A DNA stretch of 64,000 bases from Kitasatospora sp. NBC_01287 (lineage in GTDB: Bacteria; Actinomycetota; Actinomycetes; Streptomycetales; Streptomycetaceae). The stretch covers positions 4,068,501 to 4,132,500 of the forward strand of contig NZ_JAPEPB010000001.1 in NCBI RefSeq assembly GCF_026340565.1, in the 5' to 3' direction. The translations under genes were made by a program, and so were the position numbers. Positions 63,018 to 64,000 of this stretch are shown one piece after another; position 1 is the stretch's first letter; the number at the start of each line of letters is the position of its first letter. The notes beneath the pieces were generated by a model. The model did no database searches. It was not told the origin of the DNA and saw only the letters and a list, made by a program, of their open reading frames with translations.

Positions 63018-63710
63018 TCAGGGGTGGGCGACGAAGACGTGGGCGGCGATCTCCTTGCCGAGTTCGGCGGACTCCCCGCCGCTGCCGACCAGCACACCGC
63101 CCACCGCCGCGTTGACCTGGATGGTGGCCCCGGGACGCACCCCGGCCCTGCGCAGGGTGCGCATCAGCTCCTCGTCCGTCTGGATCGGCTCACCGATCCG
63201 GCGGACCACCACGCTGGCACCGGCGTCACCGGGGCGCAGCGAGTCGAGGGTCACCAGGGCGGAGTCGAAGCCCTCACCCTCGGCCTTGGTGTCACCGAGC
63301 TCGTCCAGCCCGGGGATCGGGTTGCCGTAGGGGGACTGGGTGGGGTGGCCGAGCATGGCGAGCACCTTGCGCTCGACCGTCTCGCTCATCACGTGCTCCC
63401 AGCGACAGGCCTCCTCGTGCACCTCCTCCCACTCCAGGCCGATCACGTCGACCAGCAGGCATTCGGCGATCCGGTGCTTGCGCATCACCCGCACCGCGAG
63501 CCGACGCCCCTCCTCGGTCAGCTCCAGATGGCGATCGCCGGCGACCTGCAGCAGGCCGTCGCGCTCCATCCGGCCGACCGTCTGGCTGACCGTCGGCCCG
63601 CTCTGGTCCAGCCGCTCGGCGATCCGGGCGCGCATCGGGGTGATGCCCTCTTCCTCCAGCTCCAGGATGGTGCGAAGGTACATCTCAGTGGTATCGATCA
63701 GCCCAGACAT
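63018..63710 (-). CDS. DtxR/IdeR-family metal-dependent repressor
   Basis: 230 residues, the full three-domain length. The HTH (ITPMRARIAERLDQSGPTVSQ, then TVGRMERDGLLQV) is followed by the metal-binding and dimerisation domain (LAVRVMRKHRIAECLLVDVI, EEACRWEHVMSETVERKVL) and a C-terminal SH3-like domain (VVVRRIGEPIQTDEELMRTL). HRIAECLL and ACRWEHVMSE hold the Cys, Glu and His metal ligands. It is expected to repress iron-uptake genes when iron is replete, like DmdR1 of Streptomyces. A hairpin terminator follows. Confidence 0.94.
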   Translation of the reverse strand: MSGLIDTTEMYLRTILELEEEGITPMRARIAERLDQSGPTVSQTVGRMERDGLLQVAGDRHLELTEEGRRLAVRVMRKHRIAECLLVDVIGLEWEEVHEEACRWEHVMSETVERKVLAMLGHPTQSPYGNPIPGLDELGDTKAEGEGFDSALVTLDSLRPGDAGASVVVRRIGEPIQTDEELMRTLRRAGVRPGATIQVNAAVGGVLVGSGGESAELGKEIAAHVFVAHP

Positions 63711-63811
63711 CGTCGCCGGCTCCGTTCCTCGGTGTCCTCACCGCCAATTCTGACGTACCGCACTGACAACCGAGTCCGCGCACGGGCGCTTCCCGCGCGG
63801 TTTCGTCCCTG

Positions 63812-63841
63812 TTGACAGCGGACCGGGCCAGGCTCCACGGT
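63812..63841 (+). promoter_or_regulatory. Candidate promoter for the SIS-domain gene
   Basis: TTGACA (63812-63817) with CACGGT-like -10 about 18 bases on, some 50 bases before the ATG at 63885. The -35 is perfect, the -10 weak. Confidence 0.4.
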
Positions 63842-63884
63842 GCTCGCCGTAGCTTTCTCCACTGGCGGTTAGGGAAGATCTCTC

Positions 63885-64000
63885 ATGGACGACCTGGTCG
63901 GGCAGTACTTCGAGGCCGCGGTGGCGCACCTGCGGCGGGCCCAGGCCGAGGAGGGGGAGGCGATCGAGCGGGCCGCCGAACTGCTGGCCGAGGCCGTCGC
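63885..64000 (+). CDS. SIS-domain (sugar isomerase) protein, 5' part only
   Basis: 38 codons are visible: MDDLVGQYFEAAVAHLRRAQ, then AEEGEAIERAAELLAEAV. This is the N-terminal helix of Streptomyces SIS-domain proteins related to phosphoheptose isomerase, which continue with the sugar-phosphate-binding fold. AGGGAAGA lies before the ATG. The call rests on a short stretch and could change with the rest of the gene. Confidence 0.55.
   Translation, partial: MDDLVGQYFEAAVAHLRRAQAEEGEAIERAAELLAEAV

Overview
The window is high-GC DNA from a member of the Streptomycetaceae (Streptomyces or Kitasatospora type). This rests on the codon bias, the futalosine-route menaquinone genes, the XRE/DUF5753-DUF397 regulator pairs, a mycothiol-type MDMPI domain fused to an anti-sigma zinc finger, and gene order resembling the Streptomyces core chromosome. 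It is chromosomal: I see no rRNA, tRNA, transposase, integrase or CRISPR array.

Layout. 1-7.5 kb (minus): nuoA-B-C-D-E-F-G of respiratory complex I, tightly overlapping, with nuoG running off the left edge. Upstream of nuoA lie a Rex-like palindrome and two Crp-like sites. 8-8.6 kb: a VapBC toxin-antitoxin pair with its own operator. 9-16.5 kb: an operon of a lipoprotein, two permeases, a fused double ATPase and an arylsulfatase behind a perfect palindrome, read as import and use of sulfate esters. 16.6-21.4 kb: small regulators, a flavin reductase, an ArsR/dienelactone-hydrolase pair, a TPR relic and the first XRE/DUF397 locus. 21.5-25.3 kb: two MFS exporters, one divergent from its TetR regulator. 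25.4-32.2 kb: a secreted cyclophilin, then a menaquinone block (MenJ-like reductase, menG, mqnC, mqnA). 32.5 kb: a cold-shock gene with a terminator-like hairpin in its leader. 33.6-36.0 kb: a three-gene graspetide (ATP-grasp RiPP) cluster with an O-methyltransferase, preceded by three small genes and a second divergent XRE/DUF397 locus (36.2-38.1 kb). 38.2-50.1 kb: a dicarboxylate symporter, MFS transporters, a very large LPXTG surface protein with a Thr-Pro microsatellite, a wrecked toxin-antitoxin module, a hydrolase, and LacI and GlxA-type regulators. 50.5-64 kb: an anti-sigma-type ATPase, a sigma/anti-sigma pair, purU, a lipoprotein receptor, TPR regulators, a neprosin-like secreted protein, a Prim-Pol-domain protein, a DtxR regulator and the start of a SIS-domain gene.

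How the genes fit together. Complex I and four menaquinone genes lie in one 32-kb stretch, so NADH oxidation and its quinone acceptor are encoded together, and the sites before nuoA suggest redox and cAMP control. The most interesting system is the graspetide cluster at 33.6-36.0 kb: a 92-residue precursor with a Thr-rich core, one Asp-Gly and four Asp near its end, an ATP-grasp ester ligase and a PIMT-like methyltransferase, predicting an aspartimide-bearing macrocyclic peptide. A second unexpected pattern is that several unrelated genes end in short tandem repeats that copy the stop codon into all three frames.
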